From JBBQTQ01 sp038213135 (GTDB lineage Bacteria; Actinomycetota; Thermoleophilia; Gaiellales; Gaiellaceae): 22,975 nucleotides of DNA. Location of the stretch: assembly GCA_038213135.1 (NCBI GenBank), contig JBBQTQ010000040.1, positions 1-22,975 on the forward strand. Direction: 5' to 3'. The position numbers and the translations under genes are program-made. The notes beneath the pieces were generated by a model. The model was not told the DNA's origin, did no database searches, and worked only from the letters and a program-made list of their open reading frames with translations. This document shows positions 1 to 6,659 of this stretch, piece by piece (the first letter of the stretch is position 1; every line of letters begins with the position of its first letter).

Positions 1-19
1 CGGCCTCCGCGCCCCCCCC

Positions 20-105
20 CTCTGGGTCGTTTCCGGCCCGCGGGGGACACACTTTACCTCACCCACCACCCGGGCGGTGTCCCCCCCGTCCGCCCCGACC
101 CAGAG
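20..105. repeat. Nested inverted repeat at the left contig end
   Basis: Bases 20-29 are the reverse complement of 96-105 (10 bp), and 42-50 the reverse complement of 77-85 (9 bp, GGGGGACAC/GTGTCCCCC). The stretch contains long C runs (12-20, 81-87). It lies just after the stop of the minus-strand SGNH-like gene, so it could be its terminator, but the homopolymers at a contig edge also fit poor assembly. Nothing else is seen in bases 1-151. Confidence 0.45.
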
Positions 106-151
106 CGGTCAGCTCGCACCCCGAGCGGAGCGATCTCAGGCCGTCGCCCAT

Positions 152-1234
152 CTACCGGAGCGCGCCGTCGGAGTTCGCGACGACGTACTTCAGGAGCCGG
201 CGCATGTTCTTCCAGTTCACGTGCGTCGGGTTCGACCAGTCCTTCGCGGTGCCGCCCCAGCTGCGGATGTCCTCACCGTTGACGACCACGAAGTCGTACT
301 TGCGCTGCGCCTTGGCGAAGTAGTCCATCGCCGCCCTCAGCTGCGGGAAGCCGTACCGGCGGAACGCGGCCAGCACGTCCGGATAGATCGGGTTGAGGAC
401 GATCACCGGCCGCGAGCCGTGCGCGTTCATGAACGCGAGCGTCTTCTCGAACCAGACGAACTTCTTCGGGTTGAGCGTGCGCTCGCGCGGCGGGCGCCGG
501 TGGACGCTCGCGACGAGCTTGGCGACCGCCGCCCGCAGGCTGCCCTGCTGCTCGGGGAGGTAGCGGAGCAGACCGTGCGGGATCGAGCCATCCGCGTTGT
601 ACTGCAGCTTCGCGCGACACGAGCTGAAGACGCACTTCCGAAGCACGCGCAGGGAGGTCCGGGTCGCCTGGGTGCTGAGGTAGGTCTTCACGTCGCCGAG
701 ACCGAAGCCGCCGCCGTGGCCGTGGAGGAACCGGCTCGCGCGGGGATCCGACTCGAGCTGCGGGTTGATCCCGTTCGTGGCGATCCCGACGTCGACGAAC
801 CAGACGTCGCGCCGCTTCTGGTGCGGGAAGTGGCTGTCGACCGAGCGGGCGAAGACGTATGCGTCGGCTGCGGTGCCGCCCGTGACGCCTGCGTTGAAGC
901 CCGAGTGACCGGTCAGCTTCTGCAGCGTGCTCGGCTCGGCCTGGCGGGAGCGCGAGCTGCCGAGGATCAGGATCTCGGGGCTCTGCTTCAGCGCTTCGAT
1001 CAGGGTCAGCTTGACCGCGCGGTCGTTCTCGACCGCGCTCGGGACGATGCCTGTGCCCGCGATCGCGAACGGATCGACGACGACGTTCAGCGCGAGGACG
1101 CAGCCGAGGAGCACGACGAACGCGCCGAGCACCGCCACCACGAAGCGCCGCTGGTCGGGGTCGGGCGCATGCTCGGTGGGGACAGCGAGATGCCGCTCTC
1201 GCGGCCCGATGCTCAGGTCGTCGTGCTCCGCCAT
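152..1234 (-). CDS. Membrane-anchored SGNH-hydrolase-like protein
   Basis: A 360-residue protein with a cytoplasmic N-terminus, one membrane helix (about residues 31-52) and an extracytoplasmic SGNH-like domain. Visible blocks are ILGSSRS (90-96, candidate nucleophile Ser), FNAGVTGG (113-120), DVGIATNG (148-155) and, near the C-terminus, DWSNPTHVNW (332-341) supplying the Asp/His pair. The VDPF segment after the helix and an ND..K motif (70-75) recall AlgJ/AlgX/DltD-like acyl-transfer proteins. In that family such domains act on acyl esters of cell-surface polymers; the substrate here is unknown. The ATG start keeps the membrane anchor, though the Shine-Dalgarno is poor. It lies downstream of the ribosomal protein operon on the same strand, behind two tiny genes. 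The family call is moderately sure, the role is inference. Confidence 0.65.
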   Translation of the reverse strand: MAEHDDLSIGPRERHLAVPTEHAPDPDQRRFVVAVLGAFVVLLGCVLALNVVVDPFAIAGTGIVPSAVENDRAVKLTLIEALKQSPEILILGSSRSRQAEPSTLQKLTGHSGFNAGVTGGTAADAYVFARSVDSHFPHQKRRDVWFVDVGIATNGINPQLESDPRASRFLHGHGGGFGLGDVKTYLSTQATRTSLRVLRKCVFSSCRAKLQYNADGSIPHGLLRYLPEQQGSLRAAVAKLVASVHRRPPRERTLNPKKFVWFEKTLAFMNAHGSRPVIVLNPIYPDVLAAFRRYGFPQLRAAMDYFAKAQRKYDFVVVNGEDIRSWGGTAKDWSNPTHVNWKNMRRLLKYVVANSDGALR

Positions 1235-1301
1235 CCTCGGGTTGTCGATGGTACGTCGGTAAGCGGGGTGAGGTTCCCGCTAGCGGCCTGAAGGGACGCG
1301 G

Positions 1302-1445
1302 CTACTTCTGGCCGGCGGCCTTGGCGGCTTCCTCTTCCCTTGCCTTCGCCTCGTGGTAGGCGATGCGCTCGAGCGCCATTCGCTGGTGCTTGTCGTGTCG
1401 CGCGCGGTCCTCAGGCGTCAGCTTCCGGTGCGTCTTCTTCGTCAT
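1302..1445 (-). CDS. Small charged hypothetical protein, 47 aa
   Basis: An ATG with a good Shine-Dalgarno (GGAGG, 4 nt upstream) opens a 47-codon frame, starting MTKKTHRKLTPEDRARHDKH and ending in an Ala/Glu/Lys-rich helix. The frame is open further upstream, but only this start has a ribosome binding site. It is lysine/arginine-rich with no cysteines or membrane segment and I do not recognise the family. Its first 35 bases overlap the end of the 45-codon gene upstream in another frame, which suggests translational coupling. Confidence 0.55.
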   Translation of the reverse strand: MTKKTHRKLTPEDRARHDKHQRMALERIAYHEAKAREEEAAKAAGQK

Positions 1446-1548
1446 CGTCCTCCTCGATGAGCTCGCGGATCTCCCGGACATCGCGCTGAATGTCGGCCAG
1501 GAGACCCATGATAGTGGTGACGTCGCCATGGCTTATCGGCGGTTCCAT
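1411..1548 (-). CDS. Small acidic hypothetical protein, 45 aa
   Basis: ATG at 1548-1546 opens a 45-codon frame starting MEPPISHGDVTTIMGLLADI, continuing as an amphipathic helix (IQRDVREIRELIEE) and ending in an Asp/Glu-rich tail; stop TGA at 1413-1411. An internal ATG (MGLLADIQ) is an alternative start. The amphipathic, acidic character and the overlap with a basic small gene in a different frame argue that it is coding and that the two may work as a pair, but the function is unknown. The basic partner's Shine-Dalgarno lies inside the GAGGAGGACGAT that encodes the acidic tail. Confidence 0.5.
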   Translation of the reverse strand: MEPPISHGDVTTIMGLLADIQRDVREIRELIEEDDDEEDAPEADA

Positions 1549-1600
1549 TCCGCAAATGGTGACCCCGGCCCAGCCACTCGGCAAGTTGTCCCGGAAGGCC

Positions 1601-1625
1601 GAGGGGCCGCATGGAGCGGCCCCTC
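1601..1625 (-). terminator. Hairpin terminator after rplL
   Basis: A perfect 10-bp stem (GAGGGGCCGC/GCGGCCCCTC) with a 5-nt loop lies 20 nt past the rplL stop. There is no U-tract, as is common in high-GC actinobacteria. It probably ends the ribosomal protein operon or separates it from the small genes. Confidence 0.6.
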
Positions 1626-1644
1626 GAAGGCGGTACGAGCGCGA

Positions 1645-2037
1645 CTACTTGACTTCGACCGACGCGCCCGCCTCTTCGAGCTGCGCCTTGATCGAGTCGG
1701 CCTCCTCGCGGGCGATGCCCTCCTTGACCGCGCTCGGAGCGCCGTCGACGAGGTCCTTCGCCTCCTTGAGGCCGAGCCCCGTGATCGCGCGGACGACCTT
1801 GATCACCTGGATCTTCTTGTCGCCCGTACCGGTGAGCATGACGTCGAACGCCGACTGCTCCTCGGCTGCCTCGCCGCCGCCGGCTCCGCCGCCCGCAGCG
1901 CCGGGAGCGACCACGGCGACCGGAGCAGCGGCAGTGATGCCCCACTCCTCCTCGATCTTCTTCTTCAGCTCGACGAGCTCGAGAACGGACATCTTCCCGA
2001 GGCCGTCGAAGATGGTGTCGACTGAGCTTGCAGCCAT
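1645..2037 (-). CDS. rplL: 50S ribosomal protein L7/L12
   Basis: A 130-residue L7/L12 of normal length that forms the stalk recruiting translation GTPases through L10. The N-terminal dimerisation helices (FDGLGKMSVLELVELKKKIE) are followed by an Ala/Gly/Pro hinge (about 35-58) and the conserved C-terminal domain (FDVMLTG, KIQVIKVVRAITGLGLKEAK, ending ASVEVK). The start ATG lies 3 nt after the rplJ stop, and its Shine-Dalgarno (GAGGAG) is in the last rplJ codons, so translation of the two is coupled. Followed by a hairpin terminator, not by rpoB. Confidence 0.97.
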   Translation of the reverse strand: MAASSVDTIFDGLGKMSVLELVELKKKIEEEWGITAAAPVAVVAPGAAGGGAGGGEAAEEQSAFDVMLTGTGDKKIQVIKVVRAITGLGLKEAKDLVDGAPSAVKEGIAREEADSIKAQLEEAGASVEVK

Positions 2038-2040
2038 TGC

Positions 2041-2694
2041 TTACTCCTCCTCCGTGGTTTCATCAGCGGGTTCTTCTTCAGTGGTCTCTTCGGGTGCGGG
2101 CGGCTCGTCTGCCGCCGCTTGCGGTTCCGGGGCGGGCTCGGGCTTCGCTTCCGGCTCCTCGGCCGGCGCCTCTCCGCCCAGCTGCTCGATCCTCGCGTCG
2201 ATCAGGCCGACGAGGTCGCGCAGCGGAGCTGTGAACAGGCCGACGATCGCGTAGAGCGGCGCCGCGATCGCGCCCAGCACCTGGCCTCGCAGGATGTCGA
2301 GCGGCGGCAGGGTCGCCAGATTCTTGACGTCCTCCTCCGTGATCTCCACGCCCTCGAGCAGCCCGCCGCGAATGGCGAGCAGCTTCGTCGTGCGAGCCGA
2401 GTCGCTGAGCGCCTTCGCAACCGCGACCGGGTCGCCATCGCTCTCGAGGAACGCGATCGCGGTCGGACCTTCCAGCATCGCCAGCAGCGTGTCCGAGCCG
2501 GCGGCCTCCGCAGCACGCCGCGTGAGCGTGTTCTTGACGACCTGGAAGCGGGCGCCGTGCTCGAGCAGCTTGGTCCGCAGATCGTCGATCTCCTTCATCG
2601 TCAGGCCGCGGTAGTCGGCCACGATCAGCGTCTCCGCGGAACGCAGCCGTTCGGCCAGCTCCTGGACGATCCGCTCCTTGTCGCTCTTGTGCAT
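2041..2694 (-). CDS. rplJ: 50S ribosomal protein L10
   Basis: L10 anchors L7/L12 dimers on the 50S stalk and, bound to L7/L12, represses its own mRNA in many bacteria. The protein starts MHKSDKERIVQELAERLRSA and has the conserved LIVADYRGLTMKEIDDLR, FQVVKNTLTRRA and GPTAIAFLESD segments, then the L12-binding helix (about 150-175). At 217 residues it is about 40 longer than usual: the C-terminus is an acidic Pro/Glu/Ala tail, which is known in some actinobacteria. The start has a strong Shine-Dalgarno, GAGGAGGTGAT, 5 nt before ATG, and that element is complementary to the leader. Confidence 0.97.
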   Translation of the reverse strand: MHKSDKERIVQELAERLRSAETLIVADYRGLTMKEIDDLRTKLLEHGARFQVVKNTLTRRAAEAAGSDTLLAMLEGPTAIAFLESDGDPVAVAKALSDSARTTKLLAIRGGLLEGVEITEEDVKNLATLPPLDILRGQVLGAIAAPLYAIVGLFTAPLRDLVGLIDARIEQLGGEAPAEEPEAKPEPAPEPQAAADEPPAPEETTEEEPADETTEEE

Positions 2695-2820
2695 CGAATC
2701 ACCTCCTCGAAACGTTTTCGGGCCCTGGCGGGCCCGAACGGGAAGGAGGTGATCCTTCCGAACGGTCCGCCTCGGCTGGGCTTCTGCGCTTCCGCGCGGC
2801 CAGCTGTCTTTGGCAGGGCT
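2695..2820 (-). promoter_or_regulatory. L10-type leader with anti-SD mimic and hairpin
   Basis: The rplA-rplJ spacer on the minus strand. From 2819 it reads GCCAAAGACAGCTGG, a GC-rich turn, then CCCAGCCGAGGCGG (2764-2780), which matches the conserved AGACAGC...GCCGAGG pairing of the Rfam L10 leader, the binding site for L10-L7/L12. Then come GGATCACCTCCTT (2755-2743), identical to the 16S rRNA 3' tail; a perfect 9-bp hairpin with 4-nt loop (2717-2738); and the rplJ Shine-Dalgarno. The anti-SD copy can pair with the SD, or fold locally (GGAAGGA/TCCTTCC, 2741-2759). Confidence 0.75.
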
Positions 2821-2832
2821 TTGTCGACTGGA

Positions 2833-3564
2833 CTACGCGGGAACTGCTTCCTCCTCGAGCTCCTCGACGATGCCGCGGACGCGCGAGGGGTCGACGTGGA
2901 TGCCGGGACCCATCGTGGTCGTCAGCGTGATCGTCCGGATGTAGCGGCCCTTCGCCGCCGACGGCTTCGCGCGCACGATCTCCTCGAGCACCGTCGCGTA
3001 GTTCTCGAGCAGCGCGCGCTCGCCGAAGCTCCTCTTGCCGAGGGAGACGTGGACGTTGGCGCCGCGGTCGGTGCGGTACTCGAGCTTGCCGGCCTTGGCA
3101 TCGCTGACGGCCTTGCCCACCTCGAAGGTGACGGTGCCCGTCTTCGGGTTCGGCATCAGCCCGCGCGGGCCGAGGATCCGGCCGAGCTTGCCGACGTTCC
3201 CCATCTGATCCGGAGTCGCGATAGCGACGTCGAAGTCGGTGAAGCCCTCCTCGATCCGCTTGGCGAGATCGGCCGAGCCGACGACGTCTGCGCCCGCCTC
3301 CTCCGCCTCCTTGGCCTTCTCGCCCTCGGCGAAGACGACGACCCGCATCGTCTTGCCGGTCCCGTGCGGCAGCATCAACGTGCCGCGCAGCTGCTGGTCT
3401 GCATGGCGGACGTTCAGGCCGAGGCGGAAATGCGCCTCGACGGTCTCGTCGAACTTCGGGCCGGGCCAGCCTTTGAGGATCTTGATCGCCTCGACGGGCG
3501 AGTAGGCCTGCTCGCGGTCGATCTGGCCGCGGGCCTGCCGATAGGTCTTCCCGTGCTGTGCCAT
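2833..3564 (-). CDS. rplA: 50S ribosomal protein L1
   Basis: A 243-residue L1, close to the usual 230-240, that forms the L1 stalk controlling E-site tRNA release. Conserved segments include KFDETVEAHFRLGLNVRHAD, QLRGTLMLPHGTGK, TPDQMGNVGKLGRILGPRG LMPNPKTGTV and GRYIRTITLTTTMGPG, followed by a short acidic tail. It sits between rplK and the L10 leader on the same strand. The ATG is preceded by a hairpin and no recognisable Shine-Dalgarno, so translation may be coupled to rplK or be structure-dependent. In other bacteria L1 represses the rplK-rplA mRNA; its operator was not firmly identified here. Confidence 0.97.
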   Translation of the reverse strand: MAQHGKTYRQARGQIDREQAYSPVEAIKILKGWPGPKFDETVEAHFRLGLNVRHADQQLRGTLMLPHGTGKTMRVVVFAEGEKAKEAEEAGADVVGSADLAKRIEEGFTDFDVAIATPDQMGNVGKLGRILGPRGLMPNPKTGTVTFEVGKAVSDAKAGKLEYRTDRGANVHVSLGKRSFGERALLENYATVLEEIVRAKPSAAKGRYIRTITLTTTMGPGIHVDPSRVRGIVEELEEEAVPA

Positions 3565-3574
3565 GTCAGCACGT

Positions 3575-3600
3575 ACGGGCCAGGATGAATCCCGGCCCGT
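3575..3600 (-). promoter_or_regulatory. Strong hairpin just upstream of rplA
   Basis: In the rplK-rplA spacer the mRNA strand can form an 11-bp stem (ACGGGCCGGGA/TCCTGGCCCGT, one G-U pair) with the 4-nt loop TTCA, ending 10 nt before the rplA ATG. It occupies the place of a Shine-Dalgarno. Candidates are an L1-dependent operator, a processing site or a partial terminator; the sequence alone does not decide. Confidence 0.5.
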
Positions 3601-3630
3601 GGTCTCGGGGATTGGACAACGTTTTGCTCA

Positions 3631-4056
3631 CTACGCCTCCACCTCCACACCCATCGAGCGCGCCGTGCCGGCGACGATCTTCATCGCCTGCTCCACGTCG
3701 CGCGCGTTCAGGTCCTCGAGCTTCGTTTCTGCGATCTGGCGCACCTGCTCGCGGCGCAGCCGGCCGACCTTGTCGCGGTTCGGCTCGGCCGAGCCTTTCT
3801 CGAGGTTCAAAGCCTCCTTGATCAGCACGGCCGCGGGCGGCGTCTTCGTGATGAACGTGAACGAGCGATCCTCGTAGACGGTGATCTCGACCGGCGTAAT
3901 GCGGCCGTTCGCCTGCGCCGTCTGAGCGTTGTACGCCTTGCAGAACTCCATGATGTTGACCCCGTGCTGGCCAAGCGCGGGACCGACCGGGGGCGCCGGG
4001 TTGGCCTGCCCGCCGGGAATCTGAAGCTTGATGAGGGTGAGAATTTTCTTAGCCAT
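3631..4056 (-). CDS. rplK: 50S ribosomal protein L11
   Basis: A 141-residue L11, the standard length, that binds the GTPase-associated centre of 23S rRNA. Hallmarks are KLQIPGGQANPAPPVGPALG, the GVNIMEFCKAYNAQT motif, and the C-terminal rRNA-binding domain with KTPPAAVLIKEALNLEKGS and the MKIVAGTARSMG helix. Shine-Dalgarno AGAAGG lies 8-9 nt before the ATG. It follows nusG after a 93-nt spacer containing a perfect hairpin. Confidence 0.97.
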   Translation of the reverse strand: MAKKILTLIKLQIPGGQANPAPPVGPALGQHGVNIMEFCKAYNAQTAQANGRITPVEITVYEDRSFTFITKTPPAAVLIKEALNLEKGSAEPNRDKVGRLRREQVRQIAETKLEDLNARDVEQAMKIVAGTARSMGVEVEA

Positions 4057-4085
4057 GGTCGAGACCTTCTGGTGACCGTGAGACC

Positions 4086-4118
4086 GAGGGACAGGCCTGG
4101 TGCGTAGGCCTGTCCCTC
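4086..4118 (-). promoter_or_regulatory. Perfect 13-bp hairpin between nusG and rplK
   Basis: GAGGGACAGGCCT and its exact complement flank a 7-nt loop in the leader of rplK. There is no U-tract on the minus strand, so it is more likely an attenuator, an RNase III-type processing site or a regulatory stem than a simple terminator. In many bacteria the L1 operator lies in this spacer, but I could not match its loop to the L1 site in 23S rRNA. Confidence 0.55.
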
Positions 4119-4149
4119 ACACCGCGTTGTAGGTGTAGGTAAGCGAACA

Positions 4150-4680
4150 TCAGTCGATCTTCTTCACCTGGTCGAACTGGAGCTCCACCGGGACCTGGCG
4201 CTCGAAGATGTCGACCAGCACCTTGAGCTTCTGCTGGTCGGGGTTGACGTCGACGATCTCGCCGTCGAAGTCGGCCAGCGGGCCGGACGTCACCTTCACG
4301 GACTCGCCGAGCTGGAACTCGACCTGTGCGCGCGCGCGCTCGCCGGTCGCCGTGCCCGTGCGGAGAATCCGGTCGACCTCGGGCTGTGCCAGCGGCACGG
4401 GCTTCGAGCCGGCGCCGACGAAGCCGGTGACGCCGGGCGTGTTCTTCACCACGCCCCACGACTCGTCCGTCAGATCCATGTTCACGAGCACGTAGCCCGG
4501 AAGGACGCGCTTCTCGATCTGCACCTTCTGGCCTTCCTTGGTCTCGATCACCTGCTCGGTCGGCACGACGATCCGCCGAAAGCGCGGCTGCTGGTTCATC
4601 GAGACGATGCGGTGCTCGAGATTGGCCTTGACCTTGTTCTCGTGGCCCGAGTAGGTGTTGATGACGTACCAGCGGAACAT
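4150..4680 (-). CDS. nusG: Transcription termination/antitermination factor NusG
   Basis: A 176-residue NusG. It begins MFRWYVINTYSGHENKVKAN, the classical NGN-domain start, continues with RRIVVPTEQVIETKEGQK and GYVLVNMDLTDESWGVVKNT, and ends with a KOW domain (about 120-176: GESVKVTSGPLADFDGEIVD). It binds RNA polymerase and couples it to ribosomes or Rho. The ATG at 4680 is chosen because it begins the NGN fold and has a Shine-Dalgarno (TAAGGA) that includes the secE stop codon 8 nt upstream; a longer frame to 4818 would overlap secE. Confidence 0.97.
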   Translation of the reverse strand: MFRWYVINTYSGHENKVKANLEHRIVSMNQQPRFRRIVVPTEQVIETKEGQKVQIEKRVLPGYVLVNMDLTDESWGVVKNTPGVTGFVGAGSKPVPLAQPEVDRILRTGTATGERARAQVEFQLGESVKVTSGPLADFDGEIVDVNPDQQKLKVLVDIFERQVPVELQFDQVKKID

Positions 4681-4688
4681 GCGCGTCC

Positions 4689-5015
4689 TTACTTGAGGAA
4701 GACGTCTTGGACGAGGTGCCTGAAGGCCTGGTCGGCGACCCAGAGGTAGAACCCGACGACGATACAGGCGATCAGCACGACTGCCGTGCCCTGGATCACC
4801 TGTGACTGGCCGGGCCAATCGACCTTGCGCAGCTCGCCCCAGGACTCGATCACGAAGCGCCGGAGGCGTCCGCCGGGAACTCGGCGCGGCTGGTCCTCGC
4901 CCGCGGCTGCGACGGATCGCGGGCGCGGTGGGACAACGGGCGGCGCGGCGGCGCCTGCAGAGGCCATCTGCAGCTCGCGGCGCGCGCGGCGCTCGGAGCG
5001 GGTCGGGCGTGCCAT
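4689..5015 (-). CDS. secE: Preprotein translocase subunit SecE
   Basis: A 108-residue SecE with the typical C-terminal single-helix module: an amphipathic segment (WGELRKVDWPGQSQVIQGT) followed by one membrane helix (about 78-98). The N-terminal half is a basic, Ala/Pro-rich cytoplasmic extension, common in actinobacteria. SecE clamps SecY in the SecYEG channel. The ATG at 5015 (MARPTRSERRARR) overlaps the rpmG stop as TAATG, a tight coupling junction; an upstream in-frame ATG at 5051 would lie within rpmG. Confidence 0.93.
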   Translation of the reverse strand: MARPTRSERRARRELQMASAGAAAPPVVPPRPRSVAAAGEDQPRRVPGGRLRRFVIESWGELRKVDWPGQSQVIQGTAVVLIACIVVGFYLWVADQAFRHLVQDVFLK

Positions 5016-5179
5016 TACCTGGTCTCCCGGTGCACGGTGTGATGGCCGCACCAGCGGCAGTACTTCTTGAACTCGACGCGGTCGGGCGTGTTCCGCTTCG
5101 ACTTCATGGTCTGGTAGTTGCGCCGTTTACAGTCGGCGCACGCCAGCGTAATTGCGACTCTGACTCCGGTCTTTGCCAT
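5015..5179 (-). CDS. rpmG: 50S ribosomal protein L33
   Basis: A 54-codon gene starting MAKTGVRVAITLACADCKRR and ending CGHHTVHRETR. Four cysteines in two CxxC pairs (Cys14, Cys17, Cys41, Cys44) make this the zinc-binding (C+) form of L33, with the conserved YQTMKSKRNTPDR core between them. Shine-Dalgarno GAGAGA precedes the ATG. It is the first protein gene after the tRNA and its stop overlaps the secE start. In actinobacteria C+ and zinc-free paralogues are often swapped under zinc limitation; no second copy is in the window. Confidence 0.96.
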   Translation of the reverse strand: MAKTGVRVAITLACADCKRRNYQTMKSKRNTPDRVEFKKYCRWCGHHTVHRETR

Positions 5180-5201
5180 TTCTCTCTCGGGCGCGTGGAG
5201 G

Positions 5202-5275
5202 TAGCGGCGGGAGGACTCGAACCTCCGACACGCGGATTATGATTCCGCTGCTCTAACCAACTGAGCTACGCCGCC
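5202..5275 (-). tRNA. tRNA-Met (CAU), probably elongator
   Basis: A complete 74-nt cloverleaf: acceptor GGCGGCG, D-arm GCTC/GAGC, anticodon stem GCGGA/TCCGC around loop ATCATAA (anticodon CAT), T-arm GGAGG-TTCGAGT-CCTCC, discriminator A. The anticodon stem lacks the three G-C pairs of an initiator, so elongator Met is preferred; tRNA-Ile2 (lysidine-modified CAU) cannot be excluded by eye. Position 1-72 is a G-U wobble, not G-C. The terminal CCA is not encoded. It leads the rpmG-secE-nusG operon, a common order. Confidence 0.93.
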
Positions 5276-5287
5276 CCGCGGACGACG

Positions 5288-5293
5288 AGTGTA
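5288..5293 (-). promoter_or_regulatory. Candidate -10 box of the tRNA-rpmG operon
   Basis: TACACT on the minus strand ends 12 nt before tRNA base 1, so transcription would begin a few nucleotides before the tRNA. No good TTGACA-like -35 is visible at 16-18 nt. A 12-bp palindrome GCGCTGCAGCGC (5327-5338) and GGTCC-ATA-GGACC (5351-5363) lie upstream in the otherwise featureless 5294-5484 spacer. Confidence 0.35.
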
Positions 5294-5484
5294 GCAGGCG
5301 ATTTTGGGCGAGACCGAACGATGCTGGCGCTGCAGCGCGGAGATGCGCTGGGTCCATAGGACCTGGCAGTGCCCGCGCTGCAAGCTCAAGCTCGGCTGTT
5401 GCGAGGGCGAGCCGCAGCGCTGCGATCCGCCGCCCGTGCGGCGCTCGTAGCAGCGGGGCTCGCGTCGCTTATGATCGCCAGGCG

Positions 5485-6641
5485 TTGCGCAGGCTCGCCG
5501 TTCTCGGTGTCGTTTGCGGTTTGCTGTTCCCTCCTGTCGCGGCGAGCGCTACGGGCGATCCGCTGGAGACGCTCGTAGTCCCCGGCGGGACGAAGCCGTT
5601 GGCCAAGGCCACGAGGACGAAGTTCGCGGCGGACAAGACCTACAGGCTGGTGCTCACCGGCAGCGTCACCTACTCGTTCAAGGATCCGCTCGGCCGCTCG
5701 CCCTGGTCGGCCGACGCGCTCTACTGCTACGACGGGGCGGCACCCCCTACAACGACAAGCACACCTACGAGGTGACGGTCACGGGCCAGGCGGGATCGCT
5801 CAGCTTCTATGACGCGCAGTGGGACCCGAAGGCCGGGCTCAAATATTCCGGCAGCTGGACGATCCAGATCTACGCTGAGGACGCGAGCTGCAGCGCCGCT
5901 GACGCGGTCGCGAAGATCGTCAAGCTCGACGGGGACGCGAACGTGCTGCCGCCGGGCCAGGACTGGCAGGAGGCCAAGCAGGGCGCGGCGCTCTGCAACG
6001 ACGACGAGATCCACACCGGCCCCGACTCATCGGTCGACCTCCAGTTCAAGGACGGGGGCGTCGCCCACGTCAGCGAGATGACGCGGATCAAGATCCGCGG
6101 GCTCGCGAACCGTGAGACCCGGTTCAATGTCCTTGTGCTGCTGAAGATGGGCGAGATCTCGTCGAAGATCGAACCGCAGAGAGTCATTGGCTCGGGCTTC
6201 ACCGTCAAGTCGCCGACGGCGACGGCGTCCGTGCGGGGGACGGTGTTCACGGTGGCCTATGACCCGGGGACGAGGCTGACGACTGTCGCGACGGCGAGAG
6301 GCAAGGTCGAGGTCGACCCGACCGGCCGTGGCGCCACGATAATGGTCTCGGCCGGGCAGGCGGTCGACGTCACCAGCGTGGGCGCGAAGACGGTCAGCGC
6401 TGCGACGATCGCGGCCAGGGAGCGGGCGCGTCGGCTGGTGCTGGCGAAGATCGCCGCCGCGCTGACCCGCTGCGCGATCACGATCCCGCGGGCGGCGAAC
6501 ACCGCCAGCGTCAGGGCGACCGGAGCGAGCTTCGTCGTCACGGTGAAGACCTCGAAGGGAACGTCCACCTGGACGGTCGCGGGCGCTCGCGTCACCCCGA
6601 CCAACGCGCTCGCGAAGAAGATCGCCGCCGGCTGCAAGTAA
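5485..6641 (+). CDS. Secreted FecR-domain protein, frameshifted
   Basis: The protein begins at a TTG (MRRLAVLGVVCGLLFPPVAA, signal peptide, cleavage near SATG), runs in one frame to about 5735, then continues in the frame that ends at 6641. Adding one G to the GGGG at 5734-5737 would give an uninterrupted ...YCYDGGGTPYNDKHTYEV. The body has a pseudo-beta region (5760-5900) and a FecR-like domain (about 6010-6400): DSSVDLQFKDGGVAHVSE, IKIRGL, MGEISSKI, KSPTATASVRGTVFTVAYD and a terminal GQAVDV. In this family the domain senses or binds ligands at the cell surface, but here there is no sigma factor or TonB partner. About 385 residues once repaired. Either a sequencing/assembly deletion or a recent null mutation. 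Confidence 0.7.
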
Positions 6642-6659
6642 CAGGCCAAGTCCTACGGA

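Noticed and set aside
77..1291. 404-codon plus-strand frame opposite the SGNH-like gene
   Set aside because: The minus-strand frame has a membrane helix and SGNH motifs; the plus frame has only Arg/Val-rich low-information sequence.
1533..1540. Perfect GCCGATAA on the minus strand
   Set aside because: No TAAA-like tetramer at 15 nt (it reads CCAT) and the site is inside the 45-codon small gene; probably codons for Pro-Ile-Ser.
5202..5275. Initiator tRNA-fMet
   Set aside because: It lacks the three consecutive G-C pairs in the anticodon stem and the C1-A72 mismatch.
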